The position numbers and the translations under genes were made by a program. Shown here one piece after another: positions 56,807 through 64,000 of a stretch of DNA of 64,000 bases. How positions within the stretch are numbered: position 1 is the first letter of the stretch; each line of letters begins with the position of its first letter. The notes under the pieces are model-generated. The model was not told the origin of the DNA. It was given only the letters and a program-made list of their open reading frames with translations, and ran no database searches. The stretch comes from Flavihumibacter cheonanensis (GTDB lineage Bacteria; Bacteroidota; Bacteroidia; Chitinophagales; Chitinophagaceae). Location: contig NZ_JAKRWF010000001.1 in assembly GCF_022352215.1 (NCBI RefSeq), positions 124,001 to 188,000 of the forward strand, read 5' to 3'.

Positions 56807-57670
56807 TCAGTTGGAAACCTGCTTCTTCCTGGAGGTGGGAGTAATGCCGAATTGCAGTTTAAATGCACGACTAAAATGGGTAGGATTTTCAAATCCACTT
56901 TCAAATGCCACTTCACCAATGGTTTTGTCTGTATGTGTGAGCAGGTGCATGGAATGATGCAGTCTTTTATCCATCAGCCATTTACCCGGTGTAGTTCCAA
57001 ACTGTTTTTGAAAATCACGTTTAAAGGCGGAAAGGCTTCTGTTGGAAAGCTTCGCAAATTCTTCCAGTTTTAAATTGTAGCAGTAATTATCCTCCATCAC
57101 TCGTTGCAAGGAAACAGCAACGGGTTCTTTGAGTAAGGAACAGAAATAGGATAACAGTTCGTAGTTGTTGGGATTATCTGCTATGGTTAGAATCAGTTCT
57201 CTGAATTTCAATTCCAGCAGGGAAGGATCGGGCTGCCGTTCACTTTCAAAATAGGGAATCATGGAATGAAAAAAAGAATGAACACCCGGATTATTGGTTA
57301 TGGAAATGATAGGTTCAAATTTGATTGCCGGTTTGCTTAAAGGGTAGGTTTTTGTTTTGAGGACATCGCGTATAAAATCATCTGGAATAAAAAATACCAT
57401 GAGACAAAAAGGGGTATCAAAAAACTGTTCTACAAGACAACCTCCTTTTCGAACAAATACACAACTTCCTTTTTGAAGATCATACGAACCATGTGCCGTA
57501 TGCCATATTTTCCGACCTTCAATTACATAAACAATGTAGTTGTGATGACTCCAGGTATCTTCCACTTTGTTTTCAAGCGGACAGTTGTAGAGTGTAATTA
57601 AGTTTTCACCGCATTTTAATTGCCGGTATTGCTGGGGATGGTTTACTATGGCATTGTACAGGTTAAACAC
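56807..57670 (-). CDS. AraC-family transcriptional regulator
   Basis: 287 residues with a GTG start; no closer ATG exists. N-terminal cupin-like sensing domain (about 1-150, with YVIEGRKIWHTAHGSYDLQKGSCVFVRKGG), and two helix-turn-helix motifs in the last 100 residues (LEEFAKLSNRSLSAFKRDFQKQFGTTPGKW and IGEVAFESGFENPTHFSRAFKLQFGITP). It probably controls the adjacent methyltransferase and/or the divergent esterase gene, whose start is 63 bases away. Confidence 0.9.
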   Translation of the reverse strand: MFNLYNAIVNHPQQYRQLKCGENLITLYNCPLENKVEDTWSHHNYIVYVIEGRKIWHTAHGSYDLQKGSCVFVRKGGCLVEQFFDTPFCLMVFFIPDDFIRDVLKTKTYPLSKPAIKFEPIISITNNPGVHSFFHSMIPYFESERQPDPSLLELKFRELILTIADNPNNYELLSYFCSLLKEPVAVSLQRVMEDNYCYNLKLEEFAKLSNRSLSAFKRDFQKQFGTTPGKWLMDKRLHHSMHLLTHTDKTIGEVAFESGFENPTHFSRAFKLQFGITPTSRKKQVSN

Positions 57671-57733
57671 CGTACCTTATTTTGGCAAAGCTAGGATAAG
57701 TAATTCTACCTTCAATAATTAAATCAATCTGAA

Positions 57734-58804
57734 ATGAAAAGGTCAGCAGCACTTCTGCTATTCAGTTTATTCATCTTTTCTTTACATGGACAGGGGCAGG
57801 GCAAATTGGAAAGGAAGGAGTTCAAATCAGGATCCTTAGTGAACAACCCTGCTGGTGAATCTTCCAACCGGATGGTTTCGGTGTATTTACCACCAGGATA
57901 CGATAAAACCAGCCAACGTTATCCGGTGATTTATTTTTTACACGGATTTTCAACTACTGATAAAGACATGACCGACTGGTTTCAAATCCAGACCCTGATG
58001 GACAGTGCGATTGCCGCAGGCCATATTCGTCCGGTTATAGTAGTATTTCCAAACAGTGATACCAAATACAGAGGTAGTTTTTATACGAACTCGTCAATGG
58101 GAAATTGGGCCGATTTTATTACAAAGGATCTGGTAAACTGGGTGGATCAGCAATACCGTACACTGGCATCCGCTTCCAACAGGGTTTTAACAGGGCATTC
58201 AATGGGCGGTAATGGCAGCCTGAAATTAGCTATGCAAAATCCGGATGTGTTTTCAATGGTATATGCACTAAGTCCTGCAGTATTAAACTGGCATGGCGAC
58301 TTCAATTTGAATAATCCAACCTTTAAACGGTTATACAAATTGCAGGCAGATCCAAACTTGAAAAATGCGGTGGATAGTATTTATAAAGAAGACAATTGGC
58401 AGTCTTTTTATTCGGGCGTATATGCAGCAATGGGAATCGCTTACACACCTGATCCGTCTAGAAAAGCATTTCCGGTTGCATTGCCGGTAACCTATATTGG
58501 CGACAGTGCGGTCTATCATCCGGATCGGATTCAAAAATGGGAGGATAATTTTCCCTATTTCATGATTGACAATCATCTTGTTCAACTAAAAAAGCTGAAA
58601 GCCATCAAACTGGATTGGGGCCGTAATGAAGATTTTTCTCATATTCCGGTTACTGCACTGGCTTTCAGTAAGAAGCTGGAAGCCTATGGTATTGAACATG
58701 AGGCCGAGGAATACATCGGAGATCATGGCAATAAGATTGGCGGATTCCAGGGACGATTCTTTACAGAAGTGCTTCCTTTTTTTGAGAGAAACTGGTCGCA
58801 GTAA
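57734..58804 (+). CDS. Secreted alpha/beta-hydrolase esterase
   Basis: 356 residues with a signal peptide to about residue 19 (LHGQGQG). Putative esterase fold of the Fes/esterase-D kind: SVYLPPGYDKTSQRYPVIYFLHGFS, nucleophile S156 in TGHSMGGNGSLKLA, and the histidine near 335 in GDHGNKIGGF. It would cleave esters of sugars, siderophores or xylan side chains outside the cytoplasm. Divergent from the AraC gene. A weak promoter candidate (TTTG 57681, TACCTTCA 57707) lies upstream. Confidence 0.85.
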   Translation: MKRSAALLLFSLFIFSLHGQGQGKLERKEFKSGSLVNNPAGESSNRMVSVYLPPGYDKTSQRYPVIYFLHGFSTTDKDMTDWFQIQTLMDSAIAAGHIRPVIVVFPNSDTKYRGSFYTNSSMGNWADFITKDLVNWVDQQYRTLASASNRVLTGHSMGGNGSLKLAMQNPDVFSMVYALSPAVLNWHGDFNLNNPTFKRLYKLQADPNLKNAVDSIYKEDNWQSFYSGVYAAMGIAYTPDPSRKAFPVALPVTYIGDSAVYHPDRIQKWEDNFPYFMIDNHLVQLKKLKAIKLDWGRNEDFSHIPVTALAFSKKLEAYGIEHEAEEYIGDHGNKIGGFQGRFFTEVLPFFERNWSQ

Positions 58805-59079
58805 TCAATTCTTACTAAAAAGTTCCAGTTTTACGTGAGCCGATTGAGCCGATTAATGGGTTCCTAAGCGGTTGATAATAGGTTCATTAGTGTAGGATGC
58901 TCGTAGGAAGCTCGAAGGAACGCTGTAGGATGAGTTAATGAACAGTATAATTTAAATATTATTTGAGGGTATTGTGGTAATATTAATATAAATTATAACA
59001 AAAACTACTATAACAAGTAGTAAACGATCGGCTCAAATAGTAAAAAAATCGGCTCAAACTTCAAATAATCGGCTCAAAA
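58805..59079. repeat. Cluster of short repeats around TGAGCCGAT
   Basis: The motif TGAGCCGAT occurs at 58836 and 58845 on the + strand and three times inverted as ATCGGCTCAAA at 59027, 59048 and 59068, spaced 21 and 20 bases, about two helix turns. Between the groups, GTTCATTA (58882) and TAATGAAC (58936) enclose near-repeats of GTAGGATG/GTAGGAAG. No gene is visible. The array ends directly at the stop codon of the 59080 gene. Confidence 0.8.
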
Positions 59080-59526
59080 CTAGACCTCAGTTTTCAATCG
59101 CGCGTACTTCAGTTCCTCATCCTCCAGCCAGAACTCCCAGTGCGGGTTCATGAAATCATCGGTTTCATGGATCCAGCGGCCACCGCCAAGAGGAGCTATC
59201 AATTCCTTCAGGAAAGATTTGATTTCCGATTTGCGCACCTGAAAGGCAGCTTTCCGATCCTGCAGGGCTGTTAACTCATCATGTACCTGCTTGATGGCCA
59301 GGATTTCGGAATCGGTATAGGTTTTGTCGGATTTTCGCAATATCAGTTGATGATAGCGGGCTTTTACATTCTTAATATCCTTGTCTAAGGACCCAGCCAG
59401 CTTGTCCTGCTCAAACAGTTCCTGGACCAACACTTTTAAATCAACCGGCTGGGCAGGAGAGGAAACAGGAGCAGGGTAAATCATTGAGGCGGGATGGGAA
59501 CTGGCAATTTTCAGGGCTTCAGACAT
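59080..59526 (-). CDS. Unknown small protein upstream of rpoC
   Basis: 148 residues, not recognised. The first 30 residues are rich in A, P and S; residues about 30-110 form a charged helix-rich, coiled-coil-like stretch (DKLAGSLDKDIKNVKARYHQL, AFQVRKSEIKSFLKEL), and the end is compact and aromatic (GGGRWIHETDDFMNPHWEFWLEDEELKYAR). No signal peptide or membrane helix. Both flanks are unusual: a perfect palindrome about 20 bases before the start and a repeat array right after the stop. It is divergent from rpoC. Confidence 0.6.
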   Translation of the reverse strand: MSEALKIASSHPASMIYPAPVSSPAQPVDLKVLVQELFEQDKLAGSLDKDIKNVKARYHQLILRKSDKTYTDSEILAIKQVHDELTALQDRKAAFQVRKSEIKSFLKELIAPLGGGRWIHETDDFMNPHWEFWLEDEELKYARLKTEV

Positions 59527-59545
59527 AGGTTTGGATATTATGCCA

Positions 59546-59559
59546 TTTGAACGTTCAAA
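59546..59559. promoter_or_regulatory. 14-bp perfect palindrome, possible operator
   Basis: TTTGAACGTTCAAA lies 20 bases upstream of the 59080-59526 gene start and about 50 bases upstream of the rpoC -33 region. Dyad symmetry is what a dimeric repressor site would show. No matching regulator is in the window. Confidence 0.45.
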
Positions 59560-59609
59560 AATCCGGCTTGGTATCCTGGCCCCGGTCCATTCATCGATTA
59601 ATTTTATAA

Positions 59610-59641
59610 ATTGTCTTTATTGGATACATTCCTTACCTTTG
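59610..59641 (+). promoter_or_regulatory. Bacteroidetes-type promoter of rpoC
   Basis: ATTG (59610-59613) is 20 bp before TACCTTTG (59634-59641), the same -7 box and next bases (CC) as at rpoB. It would leave a 5' leader of about 160 bases that shows no strong terminator-like hairpin. Confidence 0.65.
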
Positions 59642-59803
59642 CCCACTATTTAAGTTGGGAAAAATCGGTGCATTTCATATAACGTGTTGAAAATCATTCT
59701 GTTTCGTTTGGCCGGAAAAGGGCTCTGAACGAACGGAATCTTGTATGTAATACCGTCAGTACCAACCGGGTAGTATCCATAAAACACAATCTGTAGTATA
59801 TAT

Positions 59804-62800
59804 ATGGCTATCAAAAAAGAAAATCGTCCCAGGTCCAGTTTCTCCAAAATCACCATTGGACTGGCTTCACCCGATTCCATTCTGGAAAAAAGTTACGGTG
59901 AAGTGTTGAAGCCTGAAACCATCAACTATCGTACGTACAAGCCTGAAAGAGACGGTCTGTTCTGCGAGCGCATCTTTGGTCCGGTTAAGGATTACGAATG
60001 TGCCTGCGGAAAGTATAAGCGGATCCGTTATAAGGGTATTGTCTGCGACCGTTGCGGTGTGGAGGTTACGGAGAAGAAGGTTCGTCGCGAGCGCATGGGA
60101 CATATCAAGCTGGTAGTTCCAGTAGTGCATATCTGGTATTTCAAGAGTCTGCCGAACAAAATCGGTTACCTCCTTGGTATGAGCTCCAAGAAACTGGAAA
60201 GCATTATTTATTACGAAAGATTTGTGGTTATCCAGCCGGGTATCCGTGCGGATAAAGGACAAAACGTAGGAGATCTCCTCACTGAAGAAGAATACCTGGA
60301 TCTGCTGGAAACCCTTCCAAAAGACAACCAGTACCTGCCGGATGAAGATCCCAACAAGTTCATCGCCAAAATGGGTGCTGAAGCGGTTCATGATTTGCTG
60401 GCCCGTATCGATCTGGATCAGTTGAGTTATGACCTGCGGAATGCAGCAGCTACGGAAACTTCTCAGCAGCGTAAGGCAGATGCCCTGAAGCGTCTGAGTG
60501 TTGTTGAAGCCTTCCGTGATGCGAATAGCAGAATCACCAACCGCCCTGAGTGGATGGTTATGCAATATATTCCTGTCATTCCACCAGAACTGCGTCCCTT
60601 GGTTCCCCTGGATGGCGGTCGTTTCGCGTCTTCTGACCTGAACGATCTGTATCGCCGGGTAATTATCCGGAACAACCGTCTGAAGCGTTTGCTGGAAATC
60701 AAAGCACCTGAAGTAATCCTTCGTAACGAAAAAAGGATGCTGCAGGAAGCAATTGACTCCCTGTTTGATAACAGCCGTAAATCCAATGCGGTGAAAGCAG
60801 AAGGCGGACGTGCACTGAAATCTCTTTCTGATGTACTGAAAGGTAAGCAGGGACGTTTCCGTCAGAACCTCCTCGGTAAACGTGTTGACTATTCCGGTCG
60901 TTCTGTAATTGTAGTAGGACCAGAATTGAAAATGCACGAATGTGGTCTGCCGAAAGATATGGCGGCTGAATTGTTCAAGCCATTTATCATCCGCAAACTC
61001 ATAGAGCGCGGTATTGTAAAAACTGTAAAGAGTGCCCGTAAACTGGTTGACAAAAAAGAGCCGGTGATTTGGGACATTCTTGAAAATATTCTGAAGGGGC
61101 ACCCGGTAATGTTGAACCGTGCCCCAACGCTGCACCGTCTTTCTATCCAGGCCTTCCAGCCTAAACTGATTGAAGGTAAAGCAATCCAGTTGCACCCATT
61201 GGTAACTACTGCCTTCAACGCCGACTTTGATGGTGACCAGATGGCGGTACACGTGCCATTGAGTAACGCAGCGATCCTGGAAGCACAGTTGCTGATGCTC
61301 TCTGCTCACAACATTCTGAACCCGCAGAATGGTACACCAATTACCCTGCCTTCGCAGGACATGGTACTCGGACTGTATTACATTACCAAAGGAAAGAAGT
61401 CTACCGAAACGGAGAAGGTTCGTGGTGAGGGCATGAGCTTCTATTCTCCTGAAGAAGTGATTATCGCTTATAATGAAGATCGCATTGATCTGCATGCGCC
61501 GATCAAAGTGAAAGTGAATGTGCGGGATGCTAAAGGTAAACTGGAGAAGAAACTGATCGAAACTACTGTAGGTCGCATACTGTTCAACCAGTTCGTACCT
61601 GCTGAAGTAGGCTATGTGAATGCCCTGTTGACCAAGAAGTCGCTGAGAGATATCATTGGTGATATCATCAATATTACCAACGTTCCTAAGACTGCGAAGT
61701 TCCTGGATGAAATCAAGCAACTAGGATTCCGTATGGCCTTCCGTGGTGGCTTGTCGTTCAACCCGCAGGATCTGATCATTCCGGATGTGAAAGGTCAGTT
61801 GCTGGAGAATGCCAAAGCTGAAGTGGATGAAGTATGGGATAACTATAACATGGGTCTGATCACCAATAACGAACGTTATAACCAGATCGTAGACATCTGG
61901 TCAAGGGTGGATACCCGTATCACGGAGACCCTTATCCGCGAAATGCAGAATGACAAACAGGGCTTTAACTCTGTTTACATGATGCTGGATTCCGGTGCCC
62001 GTGGTTCCAAGCAGCAGGTTAAGCAGCTGGCAGGTATCAGGGGTCTGATGGCCAAGCCGCGTAAGAGTGGATCTACAGGTTCAGAGATCATCGAAAACCC
62101 GATTCTCTCCAACTTTAAAGGAGGATTGAACGTATTGGATTACTTCATATCTACCCACGGTGCGCGTAAAGGTCTGGCGGATACGGCTCTTAAAACAGCG
62201 GATGCCGGTTACCTCACCCGTCGTCTGGTGGATGTTGCCCAGGATGTGGTGATCACTGAAGAAGATTGTGGTACCCTGCGTGGTATTGCAACAACTGCGT
62301 TGAAAGATAATGAAGACATTATCGAACCACTGAAAGACAGAATTGAAGGACGTTACAGTCTGCATGATATTTTCGATCCGATCTCTGAAGAACTGCTGGT
62401 ATCTGCAGGTGAAGAGATCTCTGCCTTCACTGCCCAGCGCATTGATGATTCAGGAATCGAAACAGTTGAAATCCGCTCCGTACTCACTTGTGAAAGCAAG
62501 CGTGGTGTGTGTGTGAAATGTTATGGTAAGAACCTGGCAACCGGTTACACGGCGCAGAAAGGTGATGCAGTAGGTATCATCGCTGCCCAGTCTATCGGTG
62601 AACCTGGTACACAGCTTACCCTGCGTACCTTCCACGTGGGTGGTGTTGCAGGATCTGCTTCTGTTGAATCCAGCCTGCTTGCCAAATTTGATGGCACCAT
62701 GCTGTTCGACGGTCTGCGTACTGTAACAACAGAGAACCAGGAAGGAGAGAAGGTAGAGATCGTAATAGGTCGTACCGGTGAAATCCGTAACATGGATGTG

Positions 62801-64000
62801 GAGAATGATCGCCTGCTGAATGTGGTGAACATTCCTTATGGTGCAACGCTCCAGGTGAAGAATGGTCAGAAAGTGAAGAAAGGAGATGTGATCTGCACCT
62901 GGGACCCCTATAACAACGTTGTGATTGCGGAAATTCCTGGTGTTGTGAAATTCGAGCACGTAATTGAAGGTATCACCTATCGCGAAGAGTCGGATGAACA
63001 AACCGGTCACCGTGAGAAAGTGGTAATCGAAACCAAGGATAAAACCAAGATTCCTTCTATCCTCCTCGAAGGAAAAGAAATCAAATCTTATAACCTCCCG
63101 GTTGGTTCTCATATCATCATGGATGAAGGCGATGAAGTGAAAGCCGGACAGGTATTGGTGAAGATCCCGCGTGTTCTTGGAAAACTGCGCGATATCACAG
63201 GTGGTCTGCCACGTGTAACAGAATTGTTTGAAGCACGTAACCCGGGTAACCCTGCGATCGTTTCTGAAATCGACGGTGTTGTAGCATTTGGTGCTATCAA
63301 GCGTGGTAACCGTGAGATCATTGTAGAAGCCAGAGATGGTGTAACCAAGAAGTACCTGGTACCGCTGACTCGCCAGATCCTGGCTCAGGATGGCGACTTC
63401 GTAAAAGCGGGTGTGGCACTGTCTGATGGTCAGATCGCTCCAAGTGATATCCTCTCCATTAAAGGACCATTTGCAGTACAGGAGTACGTAGTGAATGAGA
63501 TCCAGGAAGTATATCGCTTACAGGGTGTGCGTATCAATGATAAACACATTGAAGTGATCGTTCGCCAGATGATGAAGAAAGTATCCATTGTTGATCCGGG
63601 AGATACCAAGTTCCTGGAAGACGATACAGTTGATAAGTTCGACTTCATCGAGGAGAATGACTGGATCTATGATAAAAAGGTAGTAACTGATCCGGGAGAA
63701 AGCAGCAGAATGCGTGCCGGACAGATTGTGAACCTGCGTGAGCTGCGTGAAGAGAATTCCATCCTGCGTCGTTCTGACAAGAAGCTGGTGGAATATCGCG
63801 ATGCACAATCTGCAACATCTCATCCGTTGTTACTGGGTATTACCAAAGCGTCTCTGGGTGTACAAAGCTGGATTTCTGCAGCTTCCTTCCAGGAAACTAC
63901 AAAAGTGCTGAGTACTGCAGCGATAAATGGTAAAACTGATGACATGATGGGATTGAAGGAAAATGTGATCACTGGTCACCAGATTCCTGCCGGTACCGGA
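59804..64000 (+). CDS. rpoC: DNA-directed RNA polymerase subunit beta', 3' end missing
   Basis: 1399 codons are visible from ATG 59804 ([12 protein letters not shown]) and the frame is open at the window end; perhaps some tens of residues are missing. First zinc site C66, C68, C81, C84; active-site [10 protein letters not shown] at 472-481, whose aspartates bind the catalytic Mg2+; second zinc site C822, C896, C903, C906, with the same spacing as in E. coli. The end GHQIPAGTG is typical of the C-terminal region. Not preceded by rpoB: the neighbour is a divergent unknown gene, and it has its own promoter. Confidence 0.99.
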   Translation, partial: MAIKKENRPRSSFSKITIGLASPDSILEKSYGEVLKPETINYRTYKPERDGLFCERIFGPVKDYECACGKYKRIRYKGIVCDRCGVEVTEKKVRRERMGHIKLVVPVVHIWYFKSLPNKIGYLLGMSSKKLESIIYYERFVVIQPGIRADKGQNVGDLLTEEEYLDLLETLPKDNQYLPDEDPNKFIAKMGAEAVHDLLARIDLDQLSYDLRNAAATETSQQRKADALKRLSVVEAFRDANSRITNRPEWMVMQYIPVIPPELRPLVPLDGGRFASSDLNDLYRRVIIRNNRLKRLLEIKAPEVILRNEKRMLQEAIDSLFDNSRKSNAVKAEGGRALKSLSDVLKGKQGRFRQNLLGKRVDYSGRSVIVVGPELKMHECGLPKDMAAELFKPFIIRKLIERGIVKTVKSARKLVDKKEPVIWDILENILKGHPVMLNRAPTLHRLSIQAFQPKLIEGKAIQLHPLVTTAFNADFDGDQMAVHVPLSNAAILEAQLLMLSAHNILNPQNGTPITLPSQDMVLGLYYITKGKKSTETEKVRGEGMSFYSPEEVIIAYNEDRIDLHAPIKVKVNVRDAKGKLEKKLIETTVGRILFNQFVPAEVGYVNALLTKKSLRDIIGDIINITNVPKTAKFLDEIKQLGFRMAFRGGLSFNPQDLIIPDVKGQLLENAKAEVDEVWDNYNMGLITNNERYNQIVDIWSRVDTRITETLIREMQNDKQGFNSVYMMLDSGARGSKQQVKQLAGIRGLMAKPRKSGSTGSEIIENPILSNFKGGLNVLDYFISTHGARKGLADTALKTADAGYLTRRLVDVAQDVVITEEDCGTLRGIATTALKDNEDIIEPLKDRIEGRYSLHDIFDPISEELLVSAGEEISAFTAQRIDDSGIETVEIRSVLTCESKRGVCVKCYGKNLATGYTAQKGDAVGIIAAQSIGEPGTQLTLRTFHVGGVAGSASVESSLLAKFDGTMLFDGLRTVTTENQEGEKVEIVIGRTGEIRNMDVENDRLLNVVNIPYGATLQVKNGQKVKKGDVICTWDPYNNVVIAEIPGVVKFEHVIEGITYREESDEQTGHREKVVIETKDKTKIPSILLEGKEIKSYNLPVGSHIIMDEGDEVKAGQVLVKIPRVLGKLRDITGGLPRVTELFEARNPGNPAIVSEIDGVVAFGAIKRGNREIIVEARDGVTKKYLVPLTRQILAQDGDFVKAGVALSDGQIAPSDILSIKGPFAVQEYVVNEIQEVYRLQGVRINDKHIEVIVRQMMKKVSIVDPGDTKFLEDDTVDKFDFIEENDWIYDKKVVTDPGESSRMRAGQIVNLRELREENSILRRSDKKLVEYRDAQSATSHPLLLGITKASLGVQSWISAASFQETTKVLSTAAINGKTDDMMGLKENVITGHQIPAGTG

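Noticed and set aside
59867-61720. Long open frame (617 codons) on the - strand opposite rpoC
   Set aside because: It lies wholly within rpoC, its translation has no recognisable domain, and long antisense frames are common opposite strongly codon-biased genes. Similar frames lie opposite rpoB.
1-64000. tRNA, rRNA, insertion sequence or prophage genes
   Set aside because: None recognised in the intergenic regions or translations; no transposase or integrase motifs seen.

Overview
The window reads as chromosome of a Bacteroidota bacterium, most likely a member of the Chitinophagaceae (inference). It has a SusD/RagB-type lipoprotein, paired DUF1549/DUF1553 and DUF1501 proteins, c-type cytochrome/PHM-like proteins, start sites without clear Shine-Dalgarno sequences, and promoters of the Bacteroidetes form TTTG - about 20 bp - TAnnTTTG. 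I see no tRNA, rRNA, insertion sequence, CRISPR array or prophage.

Layout. 1-8322 (+): the 3' part of a SusD-like gene and a terminator, then a tight four-gene unit of thioredoxin-fold protein, cytochrome c/copper monooxygenase-like protein, giant VCBS/ASPIC protein and vanadium-type haloperoxidase. 8454-12257 (+): rpoB with its own promoter and terminator. 12334-15429 (+): a ChaA-type antiporter and an S9 peptidase. 15430-24043 (-): bestrophin, a Usp-like protein, a two-component pair, and the thrA-thrB-thrC operon behind a threonine-rich leader peptide. 24193-26778 (+): PEP carboxylase. 27332-33270 (+): a three-gene set of surface or periplasmic cytochrome-like proteins. 33340-42444 (-): a beta-barrel protein, the Amt ammonium transporter and glutamate synthase (gltB, gltD). 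42552-51612 (-): leuA-leuB, an Ile/Val-rich leader peptide with an attenuator, then ilvD-ilvB-ilvN-ilvC-ilvA. 51818-58804: a helical hypothetical protein, a desaturase, a second haloperoxidase-like lipoprotein, a methyltransferase, an AraC regulator and an esterase. 59080-59526 (-): a small unknown gene between repeat clusters. 59804 to the end (+): rpoC, cut by the window edge.

Three things stand out. First, rpoB and rpoC, normally adjacent and cotranscribed, are about 47.5 kb apart here, and each has a promoter with the same -7 box, TACCTTTGCC. Second, the DNA between them is mostly a supply chain for aspartate-family and branched-chain amino acids: PEP carboxylase feeds oxaloacetate, Amt and GltBD feed nitrogen, ThrABC makes threonine, IlvA and IlvDBNC make isoleucine and valine, and LeuAB belong to leucine synthesis. 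At least two, probably three, of these operons carry RNA attenuators: a 17-residue Thr leader, a 34-residue Ile/Val leader with a textbook four-segment switch, and a structured terminator-like leader before leuA. Third, a family of purine-rich two-part intergenic repeats sits at or just after stop codons of many of these genes and in one case appears to supply a start codon (ilvA).

Functions come from recognising family motifs in the translations. No database search was possible, so organism, novelty and regulation are inferences.
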